Assembly: GCF_014534745.1 (NCBI RefSeq)
Contig: NZ_JACVVP010000033.1
Location: 1 to 64,000, forward strand
Direction of reading: 5' to 3'
DNA from: Flammeovirga sp. EKP202
Lineage (GTDB): Bacteria > Bacteroidota > Bacteroidia > Cytophagales > Flammeovirgaceae
Length of the DNA: 64,000 nucleotides
Part shown: in pieces, positions 46,189 to 54,479 of the stretch
How positions within the stretch are numbered: position 1 is the first letter of the stretch
Layout: each line of letters begins with the position of its first letter
Program-made: the position numbers and the translations under genes
The notes under the pieces: model-generated
Databases searched by the model: none
What the model was told of the DNA's origin: nothing
Seen by the model: the letters and a program-made list of their open reading frames with translations, nothing else

Positions 46189-48066
46189 ATGAAAACATTA
46201 AAGAAATTAATAGTAATCGTTTCTCTTCTGATTTCGGTATCTGGATTTTGTGCAAAACCAAAACAGATCATTCAGGTTAAAAATTCACCGTTAATTACTG
46301 AGGATGCAACACCTTATGTATTACAACAGTTGAAGGAAAACAAAGGAGCAAATGCCATACAATTTGAAAAGGGAACGTATCATTTTTATCCTGATAAAGG
46401 ACAAAATAAGTTTGTATACATTTCCAATCACAAAGACGTATTTGTAAGCTTAGCGTTTCCAATTGATAGCTTCAAAGACTTTACGATTGATGGGCAAGGT
46501 TCAACATTTATTTTTCATGGAAAGATGATTCCATTTTTAGTAGATGATTCTGAAAATATTACAATTAAAAATGTGAAAATAGATTGGGCAATGGCATTCC
46601 ATAGTGAAGGAGAGGTCATTGCTCACCATAAAGAGGAACATGCTTTTGATGTGCGTTTTAGTGATGATTACCCTTATGATATTCGAAATGAACAAATCTT
46701 TTTTATCAAAGAATACTATGAACATGATCTAGGACAGACTATTTTATATGATAAAAAAAGACATGCAATCTCTTACAATAATAAGAAAACAAGTCCTATC
46801 TCTACATCCCAAAAATCAACAACTCAACATGGCGTTGATCAGGTGAAATACAAATACAAGGTGGATAAAAGTGACCTTACACTTCGAAAAGTGGGTGTGG
46901 AAAGTAGATTGAAGGTAAAGGAAATTGAGCCAGGTGTAGTACGTTTTTACAATCACAAAAAAGGCTTGCCACCTATTGGAGATATTTTGTCGACGAAAGG
47001 TCAGCAAGGCGAAAATAGAGTAGCACCAGGTATTAGAGTGAACAATACGAAGCAGTTCAATCTTGATAATGTTACAATTCACCATGCTGGTGGAATGGGC
47101 TTTTTGGTGGAGAATTCTGAAGATATTTTTATCGACCGATTGACGATTTCTCCTTCAGGCAATAGAATGGTATCGACCACTGCCGATGCCACTCACTTTG
47201 TGGGGTGTAGAGGAATGATTAAAATGACCAATTCATTATTAGAAAATCAGTTGGATGATTGTATCAATATTCACGGAGCGTACCAAGAAGTGGTGGAAAA
47301 CTTAGGTGCTAAAAAACTGGGTATCAGAATGGGACATCATCAACAAGAAGGTTTTGTGATCGGAAGAAAAGGCGATAAAATTGGTTTTGTTAGAATAGAA
47401 GATTCATTTGCTCCTTTTGCAGAATTGACAATTGAATCTATTGAAGTGATCAATCAACGTTATCAAGTGATTACTTTTAAAGAGAAAGTGCCTGCTGAAG
47501 TGGAACAAGGAGATTACATTGAAAACTTGACCGCTTATCCTGAAGTGGTACTTATCAATAATAAATTCCAAGGGAATAGAGCAAGAGGTGTGTTATTATC
47601 AACCCCTAAAAAAGCGTTGGTGAAAGACAACTATTTTCATTCAGAAATGGATGCCATTTTCTTACCAGTGGAAAGTTCAAAATGGTATGAGTCGGGTGCT
47701 CAAGCTAATCTAATTATTGAAGGCAATACCTTTGACAACTGTAATTTTGGAGGCACAAGCAGGGGAATTATTCGTTTGGTGACGGATGAAGAAAATGAAA
47801 ACATCGCTTTCCATAATATTACAATCAGAAATAATACATTTAAGATGTTTGATAATCTGGTACTTGAAGTGAGCAATACGGACCAACTTCTTTTTGAAAA
47901 TAATAAGATTTTGTCTAGTAATGTATTTCCTCAATTGTATCCTGAAAACCCTGCATTTATTATCAAATCTTCCAAAAATGTAGTGTTCAAGAACAACGAT
48001 TTTCAAGGGAAAGCAACTAAAATGATGGAGTGTGACGAAAGTACTGTTAACGTTGATTTTCAATAA
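46189..48066 (+). CDS. GH110-type alpha-1,3-galactosidase (right-handed beta-helix)
   Basis: 625 residues; Sec signal (KKLIVIVSLLISVSGFCA). A parallel beta-helix enzyme. The signature segment STTADATHFVGCRGMIKMTNSLLENQLDDCINIHGAYQEV, with the Asp356-Asp357 pair, closely follows the GH110 alpha-1,3-galactosidase pattern (blood-group-B-cleaving and red-algal-galactan-active enzymes). Other family-like segments are FTIDGQGSTFIFHGKMIPFLVDDSENITIKNVKIDW, APGIRVNNTKQFNLDNVTIHHAGGMGF and RARGVLLSTPKKALVKDNYF. GH110 enzymes invert and remove terminal alpha-1,3-galactose. It heads an operon with two sulfatases (gaps of 3 and -1 bases), implying that galactose and sulfate are removed in concert. Assignment is from motif memory, not a search. 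Confidence 0.8.
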   Translation: MKTLKKLIVIVSLLISVSGFCAKPKQIIQVKNSPLITEDATPYVLQQLKENKGANAIQFEKGTYHFYPDKGQNKFVYISNHKDVFVSLAFPIDSFKDFTIDGQGSTFIFHGKMIPFLVDDSENITIKNVKIDWAMAFHSEGEVIAHHKEEHAFDVRFSDDYPYDIRNEQIFFIKEYYEHDLGQTILYDKKRHAISYNNKKTSPISTSQKSTTQHGVDQVKYKYKVDKSDLTLRKVGVESRLKVKEIEPGVVRFYNHKKGLPPIGDILSTKGQQGENRVAPGIRVNNTKQFNLDNVTIHHAGGMGFLVENSEDIFIDRLTISPSGNRMVSTTADATHFVGCRGMIKMTNSLLENQLDDCINIHGAYQEVVENLGAKKLGIRMGHHQQEGFVIGRKGDKIGFVRIEDSFAPFAELTIESIEVINQRYQVITFKEKVPAEVEQGDYIENLTAYPEVVLINNKFQGNRARGVLLSTPKKALVKDNYFHSEMDAIFLPVESSKWYESGAQANLIIEGNTFDNCNFGGTSRGIIRLVTDEENENIAFHNITIRNNTFKMFDNLVLEVSNTDQLLFENNKILSSNVFPQLYPENPAFIIKSSKNVVFKNNDFQGKATKMMECDESTVNVDFQ

Positions 48067-48069
48067 GAA

Positions 48070-49566
48070 ATGAAAAAAATAATAGTACAGCTATTGGGTA
48101 TGTGTATGTTCATATCCAATAGCATCTTAGCACAAGACCGTCCGAATATATTGTTGGTCATGGCCGAAGATATCAGTAACGATTTGGCTTGCTATGGAAT
48201 GCCAGCGGTAAAAACACCAACATTTAATTTATTGGCAAAAGAAGGAATCCGTTATACCAATTGCATAGGCACCAATTCGATTTGCTCTCCCAGTAGATCA
48301 GCTTTGATGCTGGGTGTACATCAGAACATCACCAACACACACAATCATAGAAGTAACCGAAAAGTAACTTTAGATGAGCCATATACGCCTATTACAAAAT
48401 TACTTTCTGAAGCAGGTTACCGTACCATTGTAGGTAGTCAATTGGTGATGAAAAAGGGTGAGAAAATCGACTGTAATTTCAAACATCAAACTACGGGTGA
48501 TTATGATGGAACGACAAGTTTTGGCCTTTTTGACGCAAGGTCTGTCGCTTTAAAAAGTGATGGAAAGCCCTTCTTCGCACAAGTGCAATTAAAAGTGACG
48601 CATAGAGGGAGTTGGTGGAATGATATCAGGGCTAAATCGACACATCCCGTTGATCCTGCAAAGGTGGTTTTACCACCATTTTTAGCAGATACCCCAGAGA
48701 TCAGGTTGGATTGGGCGACGTACCTTGATCAAATTGAATACGCGGATCAAGAAATGAAAATGTTGATGGATCAATTAAAGGAAAATGGAGTAGATAAGAA
48801 TACTGTCATCATTTTTATGGGTGATAATGGCAGGGCTAATATCAGAGGAAAAGGGTATGTCTATGATTCAGGTTTGAGAATTCCATTAATCATTCATTAT
48901 CCAAAGGCTTTCAAAAAAGGAAAAGTGGATCAACAGTTATGTACGTTCACGGATATATCCGCCACTATTCTTGATATCGCACAAGTTGCATTACCGGATT
49001 ATTGCACGGGTTCATCATTGTTTGATGAAAATGAAAGAACGTATGTGTATTCGGCAAGGGATATTTGGGATGAAGTAAAAGACCGTTCAAGAGCCATCAC
49101 TACGCAACGTTTCAAATACATTAAAAACTATATGCCAGAAGTGCCTTATGACGCTCATCAAGCGTATTTGGAATACAACCGACCAGCCGTTCATGTAATG
49201 CGACGTTTAAATTCTGAAGGTCAATTGAACAATGTTCAAGCTTATTTTTTCAATCCAAAAAAAGAGGTGGAAGAACTGTATGATTTAAAAAATGATCCAG
49301 ATGAATTGGTCAATCTAGCCCAGAACCCAAAGTATAAAAAAGAGTTGCAAAAACTCAGAGGGTACATGGAAGAGTGGCAGTCAAAGCATCAAGACAGAGG
49401 TTTTGAAGAGGTAAAACCTGATGGGACGAAAGGTGTTGCTTTTGTGAAATACCTAAAGGAGCATCAGCCTGAAGTATGGTCTCAATTGGAAGAGGGAAAG
49501 CTCTTGGATTTATCAGCGGAGCAAATTGATTTCTCTAAAAATTTTTACAAAAAGAAAACGAAATAA
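48070..49566 (+). CDS. S1-family sulfatase in the GH110 operon
   Basis: 498 residues; signal peptide MKKIIVQLLGMCMFISNSILAQ. Seen: ILLVMAEDISNDLACYGM (Asp pair with a Glu-Asp variant, AED), formylglycine site C72-SPSRSALMLGVHQ, GSQLVM in place of the usual GKWHLG, FFAQVQLKVTHRG, VIIFMGDNGRANIRGKGYVYDSGLRIPLIIHYPK, TDISATILDIAQVAL, and a C-terminal ELYDLKNDPDELVNLA. The missing GKWHLG Lys-His signature (GSQLVMKKG instead) and the AED start make it divergent, S1_8/S1_24-like. It starts three bases after the GH110 stop and runs into the next gene with a one-base overlap. Confidence 0.9.
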   Translation: MKKIIVQLLGMCMFISNSILAQDRPNILLVMAEDISNDLACYGMPAVKTPTFNLLAKEGIRYTNCIGTNSICSPSRSALMLGVHQNITNTHNHRSNRKVTLDEPYTPITKLLSEAGYRTIVGSQLVMKKGEKIDCNFKHQTTGDYDGTTSFGLFDARSVALKSDGKPFFAQVQLKVTHRGSWWNDIRAKSTHPVDPAKVVLPPFLADTPEIRLDWATYLDQIEYADQEMKMLMDQLKENGVDKNTVIIFMGDNGRANIRGKGYVYDSGLRIPLIIHYPKAFKKGKVDQQLCTFTDISATILDIAQVALPDYCTGSSLFDENERTYVYSARDIWDEVKDRSRAITTQRFKYIKNYMPEVPYDAHQAYLEYNRPAVHVMRRLNSEGQLNNVQAYFFNPKKEVEELYDLKNDPDELVNLAQNPKYKKELQKLRGYMEEWQSKHQDRGFEEVKPDGTKGVAFVKYLKEHQPEVWSQLEEGKLLDLSAEQIDFSKNFYKKKTK

Positions 49567-51116
49567 TGAAGTTAAGAATCTTACTGTTGTTAGGGGCTGT
49601 CATTGCTTACGGATGCAGTACAACAAAACCTGAAAAGGAAAAAAGCACTCCTGACAAGCCAAATATTTTATTGATTTACCTGGATGATTTAGGTTATGGA
49701 GATATGGGAGCGTATGGAGCTTCCAAAAATTTGAAAACACCTAACATGGATTTCCTTGCTCATAATGGAGTACAGTTTACAAATGGTTATGCCACTTCAG
49801 CTACTTGTACACCTAGTAGATACGGTTTGTTGACGGGAACTTATCCATGGAAAAATACAAATGCCAAAATTCTACCGGGAACAGCTCCATTAATTATTGG
49901 AACGGAACAATTAACGCTTCCAAAAATGCTCAAATCACAAGGTTATGCTACAGGAATTGTAGGTAAATGGCACTTAGGTTTGGGTAATGGTAATGTGAAC
50001 TGGAATGCAACAATTTCTCCAGGCCCCAATGAGGTAGGTTTTGATGAAAGTTACATCATGGCGGCCACACAAGACAGAGTACCTACCGTTTATATTGAAA
50101 ACAAAAGAGTGGTTGGTTTAGATCCGAATGATCCAATAGAAGTAGATTACAAAGAAAACTTTGAAGGAGAACCCACGGCAAAAACAAACCCTGAAATGTT
50201 GGACATGAAATGGCATCACGGTCATAATAATAGTATTGTCAACGGAATTCCAAGAATTGGATTTATGAAAGGCGGTGCTTCTGCTAAATGGGACGACTAC
50301 AAAATGGCAGATCATTTCCTTGACAAAGCGAAACAATACATTCAGAGCCACAAAAGTGAGCCATTCTTCTTGTATTACGCATTACAACAGCCTCACGTGC
50401 CTAGAACTCCTCACCCGAGATTTAAAGGTAAATCAGGAATGGGACCAAGAGGAGATGCTATCATTGAAGCGGATTGGTGTATTGGTGAAATCATCAACAC
50501 ATTGAAAAAGGAAGGGCTTTTAGAAAATACATTGGTGATTTTGTCAAGTGATAATGGCCCTGTATTAAACGATGGCTATTATGATGATGCGGAGGAAAAA
50601 CTGGGTGATCATCAACCTGCCGGTGTATTGAGAGGTGGAAAATACAGTTTGTTTGAGGCAGGAGCACGAGTTCCTTTCTTAACGTATTGGAAAGGGAAAA
50701 TCAAGCCTCTAAAATCAGATGCCATTGTTTGTCAAATGGATTTGTTGGCCTCTATTGCTTCGTTAGTCGGAAGTGAACAAAGAACAGAAGACAGTCAAGA
50801 TCTATTAAATGCTTTCTTAGGTCAAACAACAACAGGAAGGGAGGAATTGGTATTAGAAGCCACTTCAAGAACGGCCTTCAGAAAAAATGATTGGATGTTG
50901 ATCCCTCCTTATAAAGGGCCTGCTTCTTTGAAAAAAGTAAAAATCGAAATTGGAAACGACAACGAAATGCAATTGTACAATTTGAAAGAAGACCCTTCCC
51001 AAACAAACAATCTAGCAAAAGTTCATCCCGATAAAGTAAAACAAATGCTAGAAGCGTTCAAAGCCATAAGGGGAGAGGATTACAACAAATCTACCAAAGT
51101 GTATAAGCTTAGATAA
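49566..51116 (+). CDS. S1-family sulfatase (galactose/GalNAc-6-sulfatase-like, S1_15 type)
   Basis: 516 residues; lipoprotein signal (LLLLGAVIAYGCSTT). Seen: ILLIYLDDLGYGDMGAYGAS, formylglycine site C81-TPSRYGLLTGTYPWKNTNAKIL, GIVGKWHLGLGNGNVNW, FFLYYALQQPHVPRTPHPRFKGKS, LVILSSDNGPVLNDGYYD, LRGGKYSLFEAGARVPFLTYW and LYNLKEDPSQTNNLA. The TPSRYGLLTGTYPW and PHVPRTPHPRFKG segments resemble the N-acetylgalactosamine/galactose 6-sulfatase group. It overlaps the preceding sulfatase stop by one base (TAATG). Its product fits removal of 6-sulfate from galactose on the chain that GH110 trims. Confidence 0.93.
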   Translation: MKLRILLLLGAVIAYGCSTTKPEKEKSTPDKPNILLIYLDDLGYGDMGAYGASKNLKTPNMDFLAHNGVQFTNGYATSATCTPSRYGLLTGTYPWKNTNAKILPGTAPLIIGTEQLTLPKMLKSQGYATGIVGKWHLGLGNGNVNWNATISPGPNEVGFDESYIMAATQDRVPTVYIENKRVVGLDPNDPIEVDYKENFEGEPTAKTNPEMLDMKWHHGHNNSIVNGIPRIGFMKGGASAKWDDYKMADHFLDKAKQYIQSHKSEPFFLYYALQQPHVPRTPHPRFKGKSGMGPRGDAIIEADWCIGEIINTLKKEGLLENTLVILSSDNGPVLNDGYYDDAEEKLGDHQPAGVLRGGKYSLFEAGARVPFLTYWKGKIKPLKSDAIVCQMDLLASIASLVGSEQRTEDSQDLLNAFLGQTTTGREELVLEATSRTAFRKNDWMLIPPYKGPASLKKVKIEIGNDNEMQLYNLKEDPSQTNNLAKVHPDKVKQMLEAFKAIRGEDYNKSTKVYKLR

Positions 51117-51155
51117 TTATACAATTCACTTACGAGTATTACCCAAAATGACAAA

Positions 51156-51188
51156 GGGCACCTCATGATTTGGGGTGTCTTTTTTTTG
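51156..51188 (+). terminator. Terminator of the GH110-sulfatase operon
   Basis: GGCACCTCA-TGATT-TGGGGTGTC followed by eight T, 40 bases past the stop. Confidence 0.75.
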
Positions 51189-51229
51189 CTTCAGCTTTAA
51201 TATCCTAAATAATTACAATAGTGATATTC

Positions 51230-51832
51230 TTAATTTTTATTGATTATATCGCTAACTTTTTCAAGATATCTCTCTTTGTTATAATTTGGATTGTAAAAAG
51301 AAGGAGCTTGTTGAATGAGATATAAACCGATTATTTCTTCTTCGTTTAACTCTTTTAGGACCTTATTGAAAAAGTAGTGTGAGGCGGATTCAATACCATA
51401 AATATTAGATCCAAACGATGAAATGTTCATACTGTATGTAAAGCAATCTTTTTGTGTGATTTTTTTCTCCAGAAAGAGTTTAATAATCAGGTCTTGTTGA
51501 TTGAAAGGCACCCATTTAACTTTTGATTTTCTATTTCCATGGATAAAAGGTAAATAGAGATCATTACATTGGCAGGGTTGATCAAAACCTAATAAATACA
51601 TCATCTTATTCTCCCAACTATTTGTTATATAAAAGCTGGGATAATATTTACCCATTGTATCATAAATCTTATCGGGCAGTTGAGGTGTATTTTGAATCTC
51701 ATTTATTAACCAACCTTGCTGTTCAGAAGATAAAACTCGATCTATAGAATTATGAAACCAAACATAAATGAAAGCATATAATGCCATCATGAAGGTGACT
51801 ACTACAATTAAAATTATCTTTAGAAGTTTCAT
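51230..51832 (-). CDS. Membrane protein with the C-terminal half of a GT51 (transglycosylase) domain
   Basis: 200 residues; one N-terminal transmembrane helix (LLKIILIVVVTFMMALYAFIYVWF). The second half, ITQKDCFTYSMNISSFGSNIYGIESASHYFFNKVLKELNEEEIIGLYLIQQAPSFYNP, follows the GT51 peptidoglycan glycosyltransferase pattern (N-x-x-x-F-G-x-x-x-Y-G-I-E-x-A, then L-x-x-x-E-x-x-x-L...APS-x-Y-NP). The first GT51 half, with its catalytic Glu in E-D-x-x-F and the G-G-S-T-I-T-Q-Q block, is not present, so it is unlikely to be an active glycosyltransferase. Third gene of a likely operon with the SanA-like and hydrolase genes. Confidence 0.75.
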   Translation of the reverse strand: MKLLKIILIVVVTFMMALYAFIYVWFHNSIDRVLSSEQQGWLINEIQNTPQLPDKIYDTMGKYYPSFYITNSWENKMMYLLGFDQPCQCNDLYLPFIHGNRKSKVKWVPFNQQDLIIKLFLEKKITQKDCFTYSMNISSFGSNIYGIESASHYFFNKVLKELNEEEIIGLYLIQQAPSFYNPNYNKERYLEKVSDIINKN

Positions 51833-51870
51833 TTATTCATCTTATAAGAAATCGTAATCAATTGATGACC

Positions 51871-52503
51871 TTATTTTATCTCAATACTTTTCCCCAAGAA
51901 TTTAGGTTGTATTCCCAACAACACATCTAAATAGGCTTTTGTTCTTGCAAAGTATTCTCTAATGCGTGTTTTTATACCGTATTTTCCCGTTAAGTCTTTG
52001 GCATTAAAACCTACAGCTGATATGCCATTTTTCTCAGCGAGGTAGATGGCTCTTTCATTATGGAATTTCTGAGAAATGATAGTTATTTCAAGTTGCCCGA
52101 AAATTTCCTTTGCTCTCACTACGGAGTCTAAAGTACGAAACCCAGCATAATCAAGAAAAATTTTGTGAGCTGGAATTCCTTTCTTAATCAAGGCCTCTTT
52201 AAAATCAGTGGGTTCATCATAATTTTCGTTTCCATTGTCCCCACTCACCAAAATGAAGTCAATTTTACCGTTTTGAAAGAGTTCAACAGTAGCATTAATT
52301 CTATAAGTAAAGTACAAGTTGATCCTCCCATTTTTGAGTACTTTTGATGTCCCTAAAACCAATCCTACTTTGTTTTTCTCAATTTTAGATGAATTGGAGA
52401 AGGTCTTGTTTTCAGCATTCTTTTCAATAGCATAGTTTGATCCAAGTACCACCAAGATAGTGGTTAGAATCAATAGCAGTATTCCTATTCCTGTCTTTTT
52501 CAT
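51871..52503 (-). CDS. SanA/YdcF-family (DUF218) membrane-anchored protein
   Basis: 210 residues; one N-terminal membrane anchor (GIGILLLILTTILVVLGSNYAI). DUF218 features: VGLVLGTSKVLKNGRINLYFTYRINATVELFQNGKIDFILVSGDNGNENYDEPTDFKEALIKKGIP, LDYAGFRTLDSVVRAKEIF, and ITIISQKFHNERAIYLAEKNGI. The SanA group affects envelope barrier function in enterobacteria by an unknown reaction. It sits 18 bases from the hydrolase stop and 38 bases from the GT51-like gene. A cell-envelope role for the operon is suggested. Confidence 0.85.
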   Translation of the reverse strand: MKKTGIGILLLILTTILVVLGSNYAIEKNAENKTFSNSSKIEKNKVGLVLGTSKVLKNGRINLYFTYRINATVELFQNGKIDFILVSGDNGNENYDEPTDFKEALIKKGIPAHKIFLDYAGFRTLDSVVRAKEIFGQLEITIISQKFHNERAIYLAEKNGISAVGFNAKDLTGKYGIKTRIREYFARTKAYLDVLLGIQPKFLGKSIEIK

Positions 52504-52521
52504 AATCTATTTATGCACTTC

Positions 52522-53151
52522 TTAGTGAGTACTGGATTGATATGTATTAATGATTTCTGTAATTTGTTCAGCTTGATCTACAATCATAAAATGATGACCA
52601 TTTTCAATATAAAAATCAGATTGTTTAGAAGCTAAAATTAGATCTGAAGTTCCATTAATTTTTAAACTGTTGTTGATGGTTGTATGATTCCTCCATTTCA
52701 AGAGGGAGGAGATAGCCCATTTCGTAAATTGGTGGTCAGAATCTTTAAGAATTTGCTTTAAAAGTTGATTTCGAGTTCCAAATAAAAGAGAAGCAATTGG
52801 ATAAGGGATATTAAAAAATGAAGCAGGTAGCATTTCTACCCATTTCACTTTTCTAAAAAGTTTATAATGCCATGGAAGTTCAGAAGATTGTTCAATAGTA
52901 GATATCAAAACCGTCAATTTTGGAGTAAGCACTTTTGAGATTTCTACAGCTACAATCCCTCCAAAGCTCACACCAATAATGATATAATCCTCATTGGTAT
53001 CAATCCTCGAAGATAATCTTAAAGAATAATCTTTTATAGATTCATTCTTCAACGGCTCAATCCATTTTAAATCAACCTTTTCATATTTAACATTCAGACT
53101 TTCATAAACTCTATGGTCTGCACCTAAGCCACTTATACAATATGCTTTCAT
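52522..53151 (-). CDS. Small alpha/beta hydrolase
   Basis: 209 residues, cytoplasmic. Seen: CISGLGADHRVY (oxyanion region), YIIIGVSFGGIVAVEISK with nucleophile Ser in G-V-S-F-G-G, GTSDLILA (acid region) and GHHFMIVDQAEQITEIINTYQ with the catalytic His. The reaction is unknown. It is the first gene of a likely three-gene envelope operon. The RAYT element with its REP lies immediately upstream (left REP 53164-53221 is 13 bases from its start codon), so its promoter may have been changed by that insertion. Confidence 0.82.
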   Translation of the reverse strand: MKAYCISGLGADHRVYESLNVKYEKVDLKWIEPLKNESIKDYSLRLSSRIDTNEDYIIIGVSFGGIVAVEISKVLTPKLTVLISTIEQSSELPWHYKLFRKVKWVEMLPASFFNIPYPIASLLFGTRNQLLKQILKDSDHQFTKWAISSLLKWRNHTTINNSLKINGTSDLILASKQSDFYIENGHHFMIVDQAEQITEIINTYQSSTH

Positions 53152-53163
53152 TTACTTCATTTT

Positions 53164-53221
53164 TGTAGGGTCGTTGCATTGCAACGACCGCACGAACCAC
53201 CTCGAACCACAATCAGTTCCA
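53164..53221 (+). repeat. Left REP of the RAYT unit
   Basis: GTAG (53165-53168) followed by the hairpin GGTCGTTGCA-T-TGCAACGACC (53169-53189) and CGCACGAACCACCTCGAACC. The 58 bases are inverted at 53829-53886 with four mismatches. GTAG next to a hairpin foot is the known recognition layout of RAYT enzymes. Confidence 0.85.
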
Positions 53222-53245
53222 TGTTATTCACTCCGTAGAGTGATA

Positions 53246-53776
53246 TTACTTGAAGAAACGATCTTTATTCCAATTCTCAATATTATTGTCAATATAATTT
53301 TCAATTCTAACAAAGTCTTTACCATCTCTGATAATATGGTCATAAAACTTAGGTTGCCATTCAAATGAATATCCTAATCGTCTAGCATGTTTCGTTACAG
53401 CAGATTTATATGATCGCACGATTGCTGATATACTTCCTTCTTTTGGAGATGCAGTTGAATAGGATCTATTGTAGGATTGTATTTGAGGAGAGATCAAACT
53501 TTGAGCATCTTTTTTATTTGAGAAATCTCGAACCTGTAAGATTCCATGTAAATGATTAGGCATAATAACATAAGTACCTAAAGAAATATTTGTTTTAAAA
53601 GTTGGAATCTGGTACCAGAAGAGTTCAGCGATGATACCTACAGGTGAAAGAGTCATTTTACCATTTTCAATTTTTCCGAACTTCGACTTGAAATCTTTTG
53701 TACATATTGTGATGAAATAGTCCGCTTCCCATCGGTAATCCCACTCTGTTAAACGGAGTGTTTGTCTATTTTTCAT
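53246..53776 (-). CDS. REP-associated tyrosine transposase (RAYT, Y1/HUH family)
   Basis: 176 residues. Single-strand DNA nuclease of the IS200-like HUH superfamily that processes REP hairpins. Seen: LTEWDYRWEADYFITICTKDF, the HUH motif MPNHLHGILQV, and the C-terminal EWQPKFYDHIIRDGKDFVRIENYIDNNIENWNKDRF carrying the catalytic Tyr in F-Y-D-H-I-I. It is full length with no frameshift. It lies exactly between two inverted REPs (53164-53221, 53829-53886). A diverged solo REP is at 55651-55689. This is the classic RAYT-REP arrangement. Confidence 0.94.
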   Translation of the reverse strand: MKNRQTLRLTEWDYRWEADYFITICTKDFKSKFGKIENGKMTLSPVGIIAELFWYQIPTFKTNISLGTYVIMPNHLHGILQVRDFSNKKDAQSLISPQIQSYNRSYSTASPKEGSISAIVRSYKSAVTKHARRLGYSFEWQPKFYDHIIRDGKDFVRIENYIDNNIENWNKDRFFK

Positions 53777-53828
53777 AGTGATGAATCGTTAGTTTGAGTT
53801 TGAAAAGTTCAATAATAATGCCGTTTTG

Positions 53829-53886
53829 TGGAGCTGATTGTGGTTCGTAATGGTTCGTGCGGTCGTTGCAATGCAACGACCCTACA
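53829..53886 (-). repeat. Right REP of the RAYT unit
   Basis: Inverted partner of 53164-53221: hairpin at 53861-53881, then CTAC at 53882-53885, which is GTAG on the minus strand. Confidence 0.85.
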
Positions 53887-54017
53887 TAGTAATTTGTATG
53901 GTTATATTTCCTTCATAATCGCTTTTGACTTTGATTCAAATCCTTAAAAAAAGATGAAAGTATCACTCAGCATACATTGATAATGTGATGCATGAATCAA
54001 TAGTTTACTATTGCAAT

Positions 54018-54311
54018 TTAGTCTTTCAATTCTATTATTTCATTAATAATCAATTTAAAACCATCAACCCAACTCAGTCGTTTTCGTTTACTATAGGTTT
54101 GAATTTGATGAGGCCATCCACAAGCTTTTTTTTCAATGTTATATTTTGATTCTAACAGTTCAGATATAGTTTGTGTTAGATCATTCTGTTTTTTGCCAGA
54201 CTCATAACCATGTATAAAAGATATAATATTATCTTTAGTAACTGATGGAATATACATATTAAGTCGATGAACAAAGAGTTCTAAAAAAATAATATCAATT
54301 TCTCGTTGCAT
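54018..54311 (-). CDS. Small protein of unknown function
   Basis: 97 residues, no signal peptide or membrane segment: hydrophobic/acidic N-terminal helix (REIDIIFLELFVHRLNMYIP), a GWPHQIQ segment around a single Cys, and a basic KRKRLSW stretch. No family recognised. It stands between the RAYT unit and the SRPBCC gene on the same strand. The composition fits a soluble cytoplasmic protein. It may be a small accessory or immunity-type gene, but I see no partner. Confidence 0.55.
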   Translation of the reverse strand: MQREIDIIFLELFVHRLNMYIPSVTKDNIISFIHGYESGKKQNDLTQTISELLESKYNIEKKACGWPHQIQTYSKRKRLSWVDGFKLIINEIIELKD

Positions 54312-54406
54312 GGTAATGTGATAATAAAAAGTCTTTAACTGTCATTAATAAAGGTAATCATGAAATATAAAGTAAAGAAGTAGAATACAAATAGTTTCAT
54401 CATTTC

Positions 54407-54475
54407 TTAAAATTCAAAATCTTTAATAGGAGAAGAAATATTTACTAATGTTCCGTTTCTCAAGGTTTGTAAATC
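54407..54475 (-). pseudogene. Remnant of a VOC (glyoxalase-type) gene C-terminus
   Basis: The minus-strand codons ending at the TAA (54407-54409) read LRNGTLVNISSPIKDFEF. This matches the end of the VOC protein at 56066-56452 (KDPSGALVDISSPIKEFK). A stop codon lies just upstream, so only about 20 codons survive. It is directly behind the SRPBCC gene, which suggests that a VOC paralogue once followed it. Confidence 0.6.
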
Positions 54476-54479
54476 TTAA

